The notes under the pieces: generated by a model | Database searches by the model: none | Told to the model about the DNA's origin: nothing | What the model saw: only the letters and a program-made list of their open reading frames with translations | Assembly (NCBI GenBank): GCA_035506435.1 | Contig: DATJPK010000015.1 | Span: forward strand, 1-38,785 | From: JACTUA01 sp035506435 | GTDB taxonomy: Archaea > Halobacteriota > Methanomicrobia > Methanomicrobiales > JACTUA01 | Direction: 5' to 3' | DNA length: 38,785 nucleotides | Shown: positions 7,110-15,662 of the stretch, one piece after another | Numbering within the stretch: position 1 is the stretch's first letter | Layout: the number at the start of each line of letters is the position of its first letter | Made by a program: the position numbers and the translations under genes

Positions 7110-7858
7110 AGAAGGGCCCGCTGCTGTACCGGGGAAAGGCCAAGTCGGTGTACCTCACGGGGAACCCCGACGAGGTGTCGGTCGAGTTCCGGGACGACAT
7201 CACCGCGTTCGACGGGGGGAAGATGTCGGTGCTCGAGGGGAAGGGCGTGTACAACGCCGCGGTATCGGCCTTCTTCTTCGAGTACCTGGAGATCCACGGG
7301 GTGAAAACCCAGTACATCCACATGCTCGACCGGCGGACGATGCTCGTCCGGAAGCTCACGATGATCCCCCTCGAGGTGATCGTGAGAAACGTCGCGGCCG
7401 GGTCCATCGTGAAGCGGTACCCCTTCACCGAAGGAGCCGTCCTCAACCCCACCGTGATCATGCTCGACTACAAGGACGACAGCCGGCACGACCCGATGGT
7501 GAACGACGACATCATCTTCGCCCTCGGCCTCGTCACCCGCGAGGAGCTCCTCACCGTGAGAAAGATGGCGCTCAGGGTGAACGACCTCCTCAGGACCTAC
7601 CTAGCGGGCCTCGGGATCACCCTCGTGGACTTCAAGCTCGAGTTCGGGCGGTACAAGGGAGACATCCTCGTCGGTGACGAGATCTCGATGGACTCGATGC
7701 GGCTCTGGGACGCAAAGACGAAGCAGTCCCTCGACAAGGACGTGTACCGGTTCGACAAGGGGGACGTGATGTCCACCTATGCGGCCGTCGCCGAGCGGAT
7801 CACACCGGGAGCGCTGAACCGGTTCGAGGCGGCAAAGACCGTCTTCTCGGGAGAGTGA
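7106..7858 (+). CDS. purC: Phosphoribosylaminoimidazole-succinocarboxamide synthase
   Basis: A 250-residue SAICAR synthase (purine pathway: CAIR + aspartate + ATP). Clear motifs are LLYRGKAKSVY at the N-terminus, FRDDITAFDG, PLEVIVRNVAAGSI and the LVDFKLEFGR / DEISMDSMRLWD segment near the C-terminus. The GTG start at 7106 overlaps the cofG stop (GTGA) with a GGGGGG run upstream, indicating translational coupling. It is followed immediately by purS and purQ. Length is normal. Confidence 0.97.
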   Translation: MKKGPLLYRGKAKSVYLTGNPDEVSVEFRDDITAFDGGKMSVLEGKGVYNAAVSAFFFEYLEIHGVKTQYIHMLDRRTMLVRKLTMIPLEVIVRNVAAGSIVKRYPFTEGAVLNPTVIMLDYKDDSRHDPMVNDDIIFALGLVTREELLTVRKMALRVNDLLRTYLAGLGITLVDFKLEFGRYKGDILVGDEISMDSMRLWDAKTKQSLDKDVYRFDKGDVMSTYAAVAERITPGALNRFEAAKTVFSGE

Positions 7859-7863
7859 ACAGG

Positions 7864-8109
7864 ATGAACTTCGACGTAGAAGTGAGGATCAGCCTGAAAC
7901 CGGGGATCCTCGACCCCGAGGCGCGGGCCATCCAGCATGCCCTTGCAAACCTCGGCCTTGCCACGAGCCGGCTCGCAACGGCCCGGCTCTTTTCCATCAC
8001 GCTCGAGGCAGATGACCGTGCCGGCGCTGAGGTGCTCGCCCGGCAGATGTGCGAACGCCTCCTTGCAAACCCTGTCATCCACCGCTACGAGGTGGAGGTC
8101 AGGGAATGA
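7864..8109 (+). CDS. purS: Phosphoribosylformylglycinamidine synthase, PurS subunit
   Basis: An 81-residue small subunit of the three-part FGAM synthase (PurL-PurS-PurQ). The N-terminus FDVEVRISLKPGILDPEA and central ALANLGL are diagnostic. I chose the ATG at 7864 because family members start directly with this strand; a GTG at 7855 overlapping the purC stop would add three residues and is also possible. Its TGA overlaps the purQ ATG (ATGA). Confidence 0.93.
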   Translation: MNFDVEVRISLKPGILDPEARAIQHALANLGLATSRLATARLFSITLEADDRAGAEVLARQMCERLLANPVIHRYEVEVRE

Positions 8110-8822
8110 GGTTCGCCGTCGTCCGGTTCGGGGGCTCCAACTGCGACCTGGATGCCGTGCACGTGCTGCGGCATGTCTGCGGCGTCGAGACCGACCTCCT
8201 CTGGTACAAGGAGGGCCTCGGCAGGGGCTATGACGCGGTGGTCATCCCCGGGGGGTTCTCCTACGGCGACTACCTCCGGGCCGGGGCCATCGCGGCGAGG
8301 ACCCCCCTCATGGGCCAGATCCTCGCCCACGTGAAGGCCGGGGGGCTCGCCCTCGGGATCTGCAACGGGGCGCAGATCGGGGCAGAGAGCGGGTTCGTCC
8401 CCGGGACCTTCACCCTGAACGCCTACCCGAAGTTCATCTGCCGGCCGGTCCACCTCCGGGTCGAGAATAACCGGACGCCCTTCACCTCCCTCTACCGCGA
8501 GGGCGAGGTGATCAGCCTCCCCATCGCCCACAAGGAGGGCCGGTACATGGCCGACCCAGGCGTCCTCGCAGGATTGAACCGGGACAAACAGGTCGTCTTC
8601 CGGTTCTGCGACCCGGAGGGGAGGGTGAGCATCGACGCGAACCCGAATGGCTCGGCAGAGAACATCACGGGAGTGCTCGGGGCAGGGGGGAACTTCCTCG
8701 CCATGATGCCCCACCCCGAGCGGGCATCCGAGGCGCTGCTCGGGTCGGAGGACGGGAAGAGGATCTTCCTCTCGATGATCCGCACCATCGAGGCGGGGGG
8801 GAGGGTTCCTGATGACCGGTGA
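8106..8822 (+). CDS. purQ: Phosphoribosylformylglycinamidine synthase, glutaminase subunit PurQ
   Basis: A 238-residue class I glutamine amidotransferase that supplies ammonia to PurL. Signatures are FGGSNCDLD at the N-terminus, VVIPGGFSYGDYLRAG, the nucleophile C86 in LALGICNGAQIG, and MMPHPERA with the catalytic His and Glu. The ATG at 8106 overlaps the purS stop and matches the family start; an in-frame ATG at 8049 lies inside purS and is rejected. The end overlaps the next gene by 11 nt. purL is not in the window. Confidence 0.97.
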   Translation: MRFAVVRFGGSNCDLDAVHVLRHVCGVETDLLWYKEGLGRGYDAVVIPGGFSYGDYLRAGAIAARTPLMGQILAHVKAGGLALGICNGAQIGAESGFVPGTFTLNAYPKFICRPVHLRVENNRTPFTSLYREGEVISLPIAHKEGRYMADPGVLAGLNRDKQVVFRFCDPEGRVSIDANPNGSAENITGVLGAGGNFLAMMPHPERASEALLGSEDGKRIFLSMIRTIEAGGRVPDDR

Positions 8823-9141
8823 AAAGGGAAAGGGAGAGAAAAAGGGAGCGGAGATGTCGCCCGAGGAGCAGGCCCTCTTTGACGAGATCCTCTCCTGGGT
8901 CGGGGAGTATGCCCGGGAAAGGGGCCTCGTCCTGAACACCGACGACCGGCAGCTCTGGGCCGTGATCCGGGGCCTGGTCCGGAACCGGCTGAAGCACGGG
9001 GAGAAGTACTGCCCCTGCCGGATCCGCAGCGGCGACCCGGAGAAGGACCGGCTCATCATCTGCCCGTGCTCCTACCACGAGGAGGAGATCGCAGGCGAGG
9101 GGCACTGCCACTGCAACCTGTTCTTCGCGCCGGAGGGTTAG
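8812..9141 (+). CDS. Ferredoxin-thioredoxin reductase catalytic-subunit-like protein
   Basis: A 109-residue protein with the six-Cys pattern of FTR catalytic subunits: CPC (C67, C69), CPC (C84, C86) and CHC (C99, C101). In the family these bind a [4Fe-4S] cluster next to a redox-active disulfide, so ferredoxin electrons can reduce a thioredoxin-like partner. The first 15 residues are a Lys/Gly-rich extension (EKGKGEKKG). No FTR variable subunit is present, as expected in archaea. It starts inside the end of purQ (11-nt overlap) and is probably co-expressed with the purine genes. It ends 10 nt from the convergent ppx stop. Confidence 0.88.
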   Translation: MTGEKGKGEKKGAEMSPEEQALFDEILSWVGEYARERGLVLNTDDRQLWAVIRGLVRNRLKHGEKYCPCRIRSGDPEKDRLIICPCSYHEEEIAGEGHCHCNLFFAPEG

Positions 9142-9151
9142 GGCCCGGAGA

Positions 9152-10759
9152 TCACCCTCCGGGGGAGGTGCCCCGAACCGGATCCAGGCCGCACCGCGGG
9201 TTGATGGCCAGTTCTCTCCTGAAAATCGATGCGAATGCCTTCCGGTGCCTCTCCGCTGCCCAGATCTCGAGATCGCACCTTCCCGCAGCCTCGAACCCCA
9301 GGCCGACGGAACCGTTCTCACCCGGTTCGAACCAGGCCTTCCTGACGAGCCCGGCATGGCTCCGATCCAGGCTCTCGGCCATGCGGAGGAACAGGCCCAG
9401 TGTCCGGATGATCCGCCGGGACCTCCCGTCCAGCTCGTCGTTTTCATCGAGAGTCCTCGGCGTGAACTTCTTCCGGTGGATCCTTACGACGTTCGCCATG
9501 ATGGCAATCTCGGTGTCGTCGAAGCCGAGGAGATCCGCGTTGCGAACCACGTAATAGGAATGGTCATGGTGGCTCGCAAAGGAGATGAATTTCCCGGTGT
9601 CGTGGAGGAGGGACGAGAAGCCGAGGAGGTCCCGTTCCTCCCCGCCGAGCTCGTGGAGACCGATCTCCCGGGCGGAATCGAAGAGCTGGAGGGCCAGCCT
9701 TTCGGTCGCGCGGGCATGCTCCTCGTCGACCCCGAATAAACGGGCGAGCTGGAGAACCGATCGTTCCCGGACGCCCATCCGTTGGATGTCGCTTGCGTGT
9801 CCGAGCCGGGAGAGGTAATCCTCGAGGAGCCCGTCCTGGAGGCCCCGGTCCGAGATCCTGATGCGGTCGAGGCCGAGGCGCTCCATGAAGCCCTCCAGGA
9901 TGATCGCCCCGGGGACGATGATATCGGCCCGCTCGGGGTTCATGCCCGCCACTCCCTTTCGCTTCTCAAGGGTCATCCCGGAGAGCAGGTCGATCACGGA
10001 CCGAAGCTGGCCCAGGGTGAGAGATGATCCCTCCTCTTCGCCCGCCCCGGGGAAGTTTTTCGCGGCGATCTCGCCAAGGTTCTCGATCGTTCCCGACGAT
10101 CCCACGGCGAGATCGACCTGCTGCCTCCTGACGGCCTCGACGGTGCGCAGGATGACATCCCCGACGTACCCCCTCATTTCCCTGAGGGTCCTCCGGCCGA
10201 GGGGAGATTCCCGGTCGTCGGCGAGGAACTGGCCCGCGAGCCGGATCCCCCCGAGTTTCAGGCTGTCGAGGTAGGCAGGGTCCCCGCCGTCACCAACCAT
10301 TACCTCGGTACTCCCTCCGCCGATGTCGATGAACACCCACTTCTTTCCCCCGAGCTCGAGGGATCGGGCCACCCCGAGGTAGGTGAGCCGGGCCTCCTCC
10401 CTGCCCGGGACGGGGTGGACTTCGAGGAGCGCCTCGGCCCGCAGCCTCTCAAGGAACCGCGCCCGGTTCCTCGCCTCCCGGGTTGCGGAGGTCGCAACCG
10501 GGACGAACTCCTTCGCGCCGAAGGCCACGGCCATGTCCCTGAACCGGCGGGCGATCAACACCACGCGGTCCATGGGTCCCGGCTGGATGTTACTCCGCTC
10601 CCCGAACGCCCCCTCGCCCAGCCGGATGGTCTCCTTCTGGCGGGTAAGGATGGCATGGGTACCGTTCGGGTTGATGCGGACGACAAGGAGCCGGATCGAG
10701 TTCGTGCCGATATCGATGAATGCAACGATTTTGGGCCCGGATGCCTCAGAGTCCTTCAT
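9152..10759 (-). CDS. ppx: Ppx/GppA phosphatase with C-terminal HD domain
   Basis: A 535-residue member of the exopolyphosphatase/GppA family. The N-terminal ASKHA-type domain has FIDIGTNSIRLLVV (14-27), SATREARN and the second phosphate loop FIDIGGGSTEV (143-153). The C-terminal part has the HD motif LLHDTGK (385-390) followed by ASHHDHSYY and VVRIHRKKF, as in full-length GppA/Ppx2-type enzymes. It probably degrades polyphosphate, although (p)ppGpp-type substrates cannot be excluded. The next gene upstream on the strand is the CHAD fusion (137-nt gap), then ppk1. The ATG at 10759 is the first credible start after that gap. Confidence 0.93.
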   Translation of the reverse strand: MKDSEASGPKIVAFIDIGTNSIRLLVVRINPNGTHAILTRQKETIRLGEGAFGERSNIQPGPMDRVVLIARRFRDMAVAFGAKEFVPVATSATREARNRARFLERLRAEALLEVHPVPGREEARLTYLGVARSLELGGKKWVFIDIGGGSTEVMVGDGGDPAYLDSLKLGGIRLAGQFLADDRESPLGRRTLREMRGYVGDVILRTVEAVRRQQVDLAVGSSGTIENLGEIAAKNFPGAGEEEGSSLTLGQLRSVIDLLSGMTLEKRKGVAGMNPERADIIVPGAIILEGFMERLGLDRIRISDRGLQDGLLEDYLSRLGHASDIQRMGVRERSVLQLARLFGVDEEHARATERLALQLFDSAREIGLHELGGEERDLLGFSSLLHDTGKFISFASHHDHSYYVVRNADLLGFDDTEIAIMANVVRIHRKKFTPRTLDENDELDGRSRRIIRTLGLFLRMAESLDRSHAGLVRKAWFEPGENGSVGLGFEAAGRCDLEIWAAERHRKAFASIFRRELAINPRCGLDPVRGTSPGG

Positions 10760-10896
10760 GCCGCCCGGTTCACCATCCCCGGAGTGATCTCGCCGGGGTC
10801 TCTGAAAAAGCCTCCGTTCCCTGTGGGAGGACAGGATTTCCACGGGCTTTCTCACCTCCGCCGTTCCGGTGGCGGATCCCGGGAACTGGTGCCGGT

Positions 10897-12708
10897 TCAC
10901 CCGGCCTGTCCTCCGTCCCTGATCCCGTAATGGGTGGCGGTCATGCTCCCGCCGGGGGCTATCTCGAGGATCGCATACCCCGGAAGGGTGATACCGTCCC
11001 CGAATCCTCCCACCGCGCCGGGGTTCACGAAGAGAGTGTTCCCCTCGGACCGGATGGAGGGGAGGCGGCCCTGGCAACTCACGACGGCGCCGGCCCGGGT
11101 CTCCCCGAACGCCTCGCCCGGGACCCCGGGGGACGACGGAAACCCGTGGACAAGGAGGATCTCTTTTCCGGCCACCGAAAGGCGAACCGAGGCGGGAAGC
11201 GATTCCATGTACCTCCGGGTTTCATCGCTCATCCCCCGGACGGCGCCAGGCCTCCGCCGCCTCCTCTTCCCGGCGGGACCTGCCATTCCCAGGATCTCGA
11301 GGTCATGGTCCCCGATGACGCTCACCACGCCGTTCCTCCTGATTATCTCGACGACGTAATGCCGGTCATCCCCCGGGCCAAGGGTGTTTCCGGCATTCAG
11401 GAACAGGTCGGCACCCCGGGCCTGCCCATCGGCGATAACCGCCGAAAGGGCCCCGGCATTCCCATAGATCCCGCCGAGAAGCCCGATCCTGAGGAACCCA
11501 CCCGGCCGTGAAGGTATGAGGGGCCGGAGCGCCGTTTCCCGGAGCGCCTCCCAGTAGCCCCTGAATGCGAGATCTCTCCAGAGAGTGAGGCAGAGGCCAT
11601 GGAGCCGGATCCGCTCCTGCGTGCGATCCGCGAGGATGGCCCGGATACCCGCGATCAGGTTCCGAAAATGACGGTCGTCGCCGAAAAAGGCGCGGCTGCG
11701 TTCCTCCTCCTCCCGGACGAACCCCGGGATGGCCGCGATCCAGACGTCGCAGTCATGGAGTTCGCCGAGAAGGTCCTGAAGGCGCTTCAGGGTTGCGATC
11801 CCGTCCTCGAAGGCCCCGCCGTACAGGTCGCCCCAGGCCTCGAGCGCGTAGCGGAGCCTCTTTCCCGCGATCCTCATCGCATGGTGTTCCCGGACCCGGT
11901 CGGGGTCCGCGAGAGCCTCGCCATGGGACAGGAGGATGTCGATCCGGAGGGAGAGGGAAACAAAGGCGGCGGCGCGGGCCTCCTCAGGGGAGGATGTGGA
12001 GCCGGCTCCGCCCGCGGCCATCTCGGTCAGGCGTCTTTCCAACCGCCCGAAGGTTTTCTCTCCTTCGAGGGCGGTGACGGCGTCCTCGATCCCCTGCTGG
12101 AGGAGATCCCTCCGCTGCCGGTAACGGAGGAGGAGGTACCCGATACCCGGGACCGGATCCTGCCTGCCTCTCCCGTCGGCCGGAGCAGCAGCCACCGGAA
12201 CATTCGGGCGATCTTCCGGGGTCACGCCCCTCCCCGGGGTGGTGCCGATCCGGTGAACGATGCCGGCGATCGAGGACCGTACCCGGCGGAGAATAGCGAG
12301 GAAACGATCCAATCGAGGCCTGGCCGGTACCGGGAAGGCCTTGCCGGGGATCTCGGCCGGGAGGGTCTCCCGGAACCTCCCGGGGCCTCCCGTTCTTGCC
12401 CAGGCGAGGTATTCCTGGAGATAGGCGATCTGGACGTCCGCGTCCCGCGCCTCCCCGAGGGCCCGCGCTATCCGGCGCAGTTCCCTCCGCCAGCGGCGCA
12501 CCCTCCGTTCCGGGAGGCAGAGGGAGAACAGGGGGAGGGCGCTCCGGAACCTCCTCGTCGCGACGCGCATCCGGTGGACGTGCTCGGCATCCTGCCGGTC
12601 TGCCACGCCAGGGAGCTCGGCCTGCATGGCGGCGAACTGCCGGAGGAGATACCGGACACCGTGGCCGCACAGGGAGTCCTCTCCAGGGTCGCCGGTCGGG
12701 TCCCTCAT
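10897..12708 (-). CDS. CHAD domain fused to a degenerate calcineurin-type phosphoesterase domain
   Basis: A 603-residue two-domain protein. Residues about 15-395 are a CHAD domain: the first half has the basic helix HVHRMRVATRRFRSAL (43-58), the second HHAMRIAGKRLRYALE (275-290) and LLGELHDCDVW. CHAD domains bind polyphosphate through such Arg/Lys/His surfaces. Residues about 406-600 match the YfcE-like metallophosphoesterase fold but have lost most metal ligands: SDIHGN is GGIYGN (412-417), GD is GN (440-441), GNHD is GDHD (466-469) and GHTH is CQGR (545-548), while LVHG and NPGAVG remain. The second domain is therefore probably non-catalytic. The ATG overlaps the ppk stop (ATGA) with AGGAAAG before it. 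Confidence 0.88.
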   Translation of the reverse strand: MRDPTGDPGEDSLCGHGVRYLLRQFAAMQAELPGVADRQDAEHVHRMRVATRRFRSALPLFSLCLPERRVRRWRRELRRIARALGEARDADVQIAYLQEYLAWARTGGPGRFRETLPAEIPGKAFPVPARPRLDRFLAILRRVRSSIAGIVHRIGTTPGRGVTPEDRPNVPVAAAPADGRGRQDPVPGIGYLLLRYRQRRDLLQQGIEDAVTALEGEKTFGRLERRLTEMAAGGAGSTSSPEEARAAAFVSLSLRIDILLSHGEALADPDRVREHHAMRIAGKRLRYALEAWGDLYGGAFEDGIATLKRLQDLLGELHDCDVWIAAIPGFVREEEERSRAFFGDDRHFRNLIAGIRAILADRTQERIRLHGLCLTLWRDLAFRGYWEALRETALRPLIPSRPGGFLRIGLLGGIYGNAGALSAVIADGQARGADLFLNAGNTLGPGDDRHYVVEIIRRNGVVSVIGDHDLEILGMAGPAGKRRRRRPGAVRGMSDETRRYMESLPASVRLSVAGKEILLVHGFPSSPGVPGEAFGETRAGAVVSCQGRLPSIRSEGNTLFVNPGAVGGFGDGITLPGYAILEIAPGGSMTATHYGIRDGGQAG

Positions 12709-14852
12709 CCGTCTTTCCTGTGCCAGTCGCCGCGATGATCTATGAGCCATGCCTGGGACCTCAAGGGGGTGCTGCCGGCCCGGGGCTGGACCCGGGTGTA
12801 CGACCCGTCGGGATTGAGATCCCTCGCCTTCACCGTGTCGGCGAGGTGGACCCTGAGGATGGTCGAGATGATGGCGTCACGGATCCCCGGGTCCTTCACG
12901 GGAAAGAGGATCTCAATCCGCCGGTCAAGGTTCCGGGGCCGGAGGTCGGCCGATCCCAGGAGCACCTCGGAGTCGCCCCCGTTCCGGAAGTAGTAGACCC
13001 GGGCATGCTCCAGGAACCGGTCGACGATGGAGGTGACCCGGACGTGGTCGCTCACCCCGGGAACTCCCGGCCGGAGGCACGAGAAGCCCCTCACGTTCAG
13101 GTCGACGGTAACGCCCGCCATCGACGCACGGTAGAGGGCCTGGATGCACTCCCGGTCCTCGAGGGCGTTGAACTTGAAGGCGAGGTAGCCGTCCCCGTGG
13201 GACCGGTGCCGCTCAATCTCACGGTCGATCCGCTGGAGGATCTCGCTCCGGAGGGACCGGGGCGCAATGAGGAGCGAACGGTAGCGGATCTTTCCCGAGT
13301 ATCCCGTGAGGGCGTTGAACAGGTCGGTCACGTCCGCCGCGATGTCGGGGTCCGCGGTAAGGAGGCCGAGATCGCCGTAGATCTTCGAGGTGACCGCATT
13401 GTAGTTCCCGGTCGAGAGGTGCACGTACCTCACGATCCCCCCTTCCTCCTTCCGGAGCACCAGGCATGCCTTGGCATGGACCTTCAGGCCCATGACCCCG
13501 TACACGACGTGGACGCCCGCCCGCTCGAGGGCCCGGGCCCAGGTGATGTTACGCTCCTCGTCGAAACGGGCCTTCAGCTCCACCACCGCGGTCACCTGTT
13601 TCCCCTGCTCGCGGGCCTCCATGAGGGCCTTCACGATGGGCGAGTCCTGGTCGATCCGGTACAGGGTGATCTTGATCCCGAGGACCCGGGGATCGCGGGC
13701 CGCCGTCGCAAGCATGTCGACGAAGGGCAGGAAACTGTCGTACGGGTGGTAGAAGAGGAGGTCCTTTTCCCGGATCGCCGCGAAGATATCGGCCCCGCCG
13801 CCGACACCAGGCGGAACCGCCGGAAGGAAGGGGCGGTCCTTCAGGTCGGGGCGCGGGACGGAGAGGAGCTCCATGAAGTCGGCCATCCCGATGGGAGAGG
13901 ACGAGTGGTGGATGCAGTCCCGGGGAAGGTCCAGCTTGGAGGCGAGGATCTGGCAGATCCGCTCCGGCATGCTCCCGTCGACCTCGAGCCGGACGGGGAT
14001 CCCGGTCCTCCGCATCTCCATGGACTCCTCGATGGCCGAGAGGAGGTCGTGGGCCTCGTCTTCCCGGATCTCGGTATCCGCGTCCCTCGTGATCCGGAAG
14101 GGGTGAATCTCGCCGATTTCCATCCCCGGGAAGAGGAGGTCGAGGTTCGCCGCCACCAGGTCCTCGAGGAGGATGAAATCGTACACGAGCCGGTCGGTGA
14201 CTCCGGAAGGCTCCTTCGGCGGGACATCGGGAACGGGAAGGAGCCTCCGGAACAATCCCCGGGGGATCTTGATCCGGGCGAAGGTTTCCCCCCGCTCCCG
14301 GTGGCGGACCTGGACCACGAGATTCAGCGAGAGGCTGGAGATGAAGGGGAAGGGATGAGTGATGTCAAAGGCGAGGGGGGTGAGCACGGGAAAGATCTCC
14401 CGCTCGAACATCGAACGGAGCGAGGCCTGCTGTTCCGGCGGGAGATTGTGGAACCGCACGATCCGGATGCCCGCCCGGTGGAGCTCGGCGAGGAGGTCGG
14501 CCCAGCACCGCCCGTACCGCTCGAGGAGGGGGTGAATCCGCTGGACGATGGCCTGGAGCTGCTCGGCGGGCGTGAGCCCGTCGGCGGGTGCCCGGGTCAC
14601 CGGCCGCCCAAGCTGCCGCCGGAGCCCGGAGACCCGGACCATGAAGAACTCGTCCAGGTTGGACCCGCAGATGGCAAAGAATTTCAACCGTTCGAGGAGT
14701 GGATGCCCTTTGTCCTCCGCCTCCTCGAGGACCCGCTCGTTGAACTGGAGCCAACCGATCTCCCGGTTGAAGAACAGGCCCGGATCGTCCAGGGAGGGCG
14801 CCCTGCCCTCCGGAAGGTGTTCCCCGGATGCCCCAAGTGAGGAATCGTCCAT
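12705..14852 (-). CDS. ppk1: Polyphosphate kinase 1
   Basis: A 715-residue PPK1 that reversibly builds polyphosphate from ATP through a phosphohistidine intermediate. The N-terminus LFFNREIGWLQFNERVLEEA, the NLDEFFMVRVSGL segment, YHPYDSF, the catalytic His in MGLKVHAKACLV (H459) and the second conserved His in IVDRFLEHARVYYF (H616) are all present, as are STGNYN and GSADLRPRNLDRRIE. Length is normal. It is first in the unit ppk1-CHAD-ppx and couples to the CHAD gene by an ATGA overlap. A TATA-like ATTTATTTATA (minus strand) lies about 40-50 nt upstream. It diverges from the sixA-type gene. Confidence 0.97.
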   Translation of the reverse strand: MDDSSLGASGEHLPEGRAPSLDDPGLFFNREIGWLQFNERVLEEAEDKGHPLLERLKFFAICGSNLDEFFMVRVSGLRRQLGRPVTRAPADGLTPAEQLQAIVQRIHPLLERYGRCWADLLAELHRAGIRIVRFHNLPPEQQASLRSMFEREIFPVLTPLAFDITHPFPFISSLSLNLVVQVRHRERGETFARIKIPRGLFRRLLPVPDVPPKEPSGVTDRLVYDFILLEDLVAANLDLLFPGMEIGEIHPFRITRDADTEIREDEAHDLLSAIEESMEMRRTGIPVRLEVDGSMPERICQILASKLDLPRDCIHHSSSPIGMADFMELLSVPRPDLKDRPFLPAVPPGVGGGADIFAAIREKDLLFYHPYDSFLPFVDMLATAARDPRVLGIKITLYRIDQDSPIVKALMEAREQGKQVTAVVELKARFDEERNITWARALERAGVHVVYGVMGLKVHAKACLVLRKEEGGIVRYVHLSTGNYNAVTSKIYGDLGLLTADPDIAADVTDLFNALTGYSGKIRYRSLLIAPRSLRSEILQRIDREIERHRSHGDGYLAFKFNALEDRECIQALYRASMAGVTVDLNVRGFSCLRPGVPGVSDHVRVTSIVDRFLEHARVYYFRNGGDSEVLLGSADLRPRNLDRRIEILFPVKDPGIRDAIISTILRVHLADTVKARDLNPDGSYTRVQPRAGSTPLRSQAWLIDHRGDWHRKDG

Positions 14853-15152
14853 CCTTACCCTCGCGATCGCAGATGTCCCATTAATCTGTCGGTATAAATA
14901 AATGGAGTCGGTTTACAGGCAGTGAAACGAATCCACGCCGGAACCCAGGCCGGATCTCTCCCGGTTCCGGCCCCATCCCCCGCACGGAACAGTCTCTCCA
15001 CCCGATCTTGTCCGGTCTCCGGGTAAAAGGAACTATCCCGTATAGACTATACGGAGAATATAAAATATATACGAATATAGAGTGAGCCCCGGAACGTGGC
15101 CGGAAAAGGGGAGGAGCATAGTATTAACCTCCCAACGTTCCTCTTTTTGCGC
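14853..15152. promoter_or_regulatory. Divergent ppk1/sixA control region with perfect palindrome
   Basis: This 300-bp gene-free stretch separates ppk1 (minus) from the SixA gene (plus). It holds a TATA-like stretch GGTATAAATAAATGG (14891-14905) suited to ppk1. It also holds a perfect palindrome CCGTATAG-A-CTATACGG (15038-15054) and, directly after it, the A+T-rich segment AATATAAAATATATACG (15057-15073), a likely TATA region for the plus strand. A palindrome beside a TATA box is a typical site for an archaeal repressor or activator. The regulator is not identifiable from the window. Confidence 0.6.
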
Positions 15153-15650
15153 ATGGACGTCCTTATCCTGCGCCACGGGAAGGCGGAGAAGAGGGGGGAG
15201 GCCCGGAAGGATGACGCCGATCGCCTCCTCACCCGGAAGGGAGCCCGGGAGATCCGGGTTGTTTCGGGCTGGATGGCGGCGAACGGGATCGCACCGGATG
15301 TCGTCGCCACGAGCCCCCTGAAAAGGGCGAGGGAAACGGCGGAGATCGCGGCGGACGGGATCTCGTTCCGGGGCGAGATCTCTGTCTGGGACGAACTCGG
15401 GCCCGGACCGGGTCCCGAAGCGGTTCGGGAGCGGCTGGAGGCCCTCCCCGACGCGCAGGTGATCCTCCTCGTCGGGCACGAACCACAGCTCTCGGAACTC
15501 ATCGCCCTCCTCATCGGGGCAGGCGGAGGGAGCCGGATTGCCCTCGGGAAGGGGGGGCTCGCGAAAATCGGGGGCCTGTCGCCTGGTGGGGGGGAAGGCG
15601 GCGTGCTCGAGTGGCTCATCACGCCCGACCAGATAAGGGAGATGGCCTGA
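15153..15650 (+). CDS. sixA: SixA-type phosphohistidine phosphatase (histidine phosphatase superfamily)
   Basis: A 165-residue one-domain phosphatase. The N-terminal LILRHGKAEKRG carries the catalytic RHG (H8). SPLKRARETAE provides the second conserved Arg, and VGHEPQLSEL holds the second catalytic His (H109). SixA enzymes remove phosphate from phosphohistidine in proteins. The ATG at 15153 starts directly before the first beta strand; an in-frame ATG at 15096 would add 19 non-conserved residues and is less likely. The gene diverges from ppk1, whose product is phosphorylated on His, so PPK1 is a candidate target by context only. A T5 run follows the stop. Confidence 0.88.
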   Translation: MDVLILRHGKAEKRGEARKDDADRLLTRKGAREIRVVSGWMAANGIAPDVVATSPLKRARETAEIAADGISFRGEISVWDELGPGPGPEAVRERLEALPDAQVILLVGHEPQLSELIALLIGAGGGSRIALGKGGLAKIGGLSPGGGEGGVLEWLITPDQIREMA

Positions 15651-15662
15651 AAGACTGCCTTT

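Noticed and set aside
10760..10896. A terminator separating the CHAD gene from ppx
   Set aside because: There are short GC hairpins (CCGCC/GGCGG) and a T5 run on the minus strand, but pairing is weak and either reading (terminator or leader) is possible; not called.
12396..14840. An 814-codon open frame antisense to ppk1 and the CHAD gene
   Set aside because: Composition is that of antisense GC-rich DNA, and both real genes on the minus strand have full catalytic or domain motifs.
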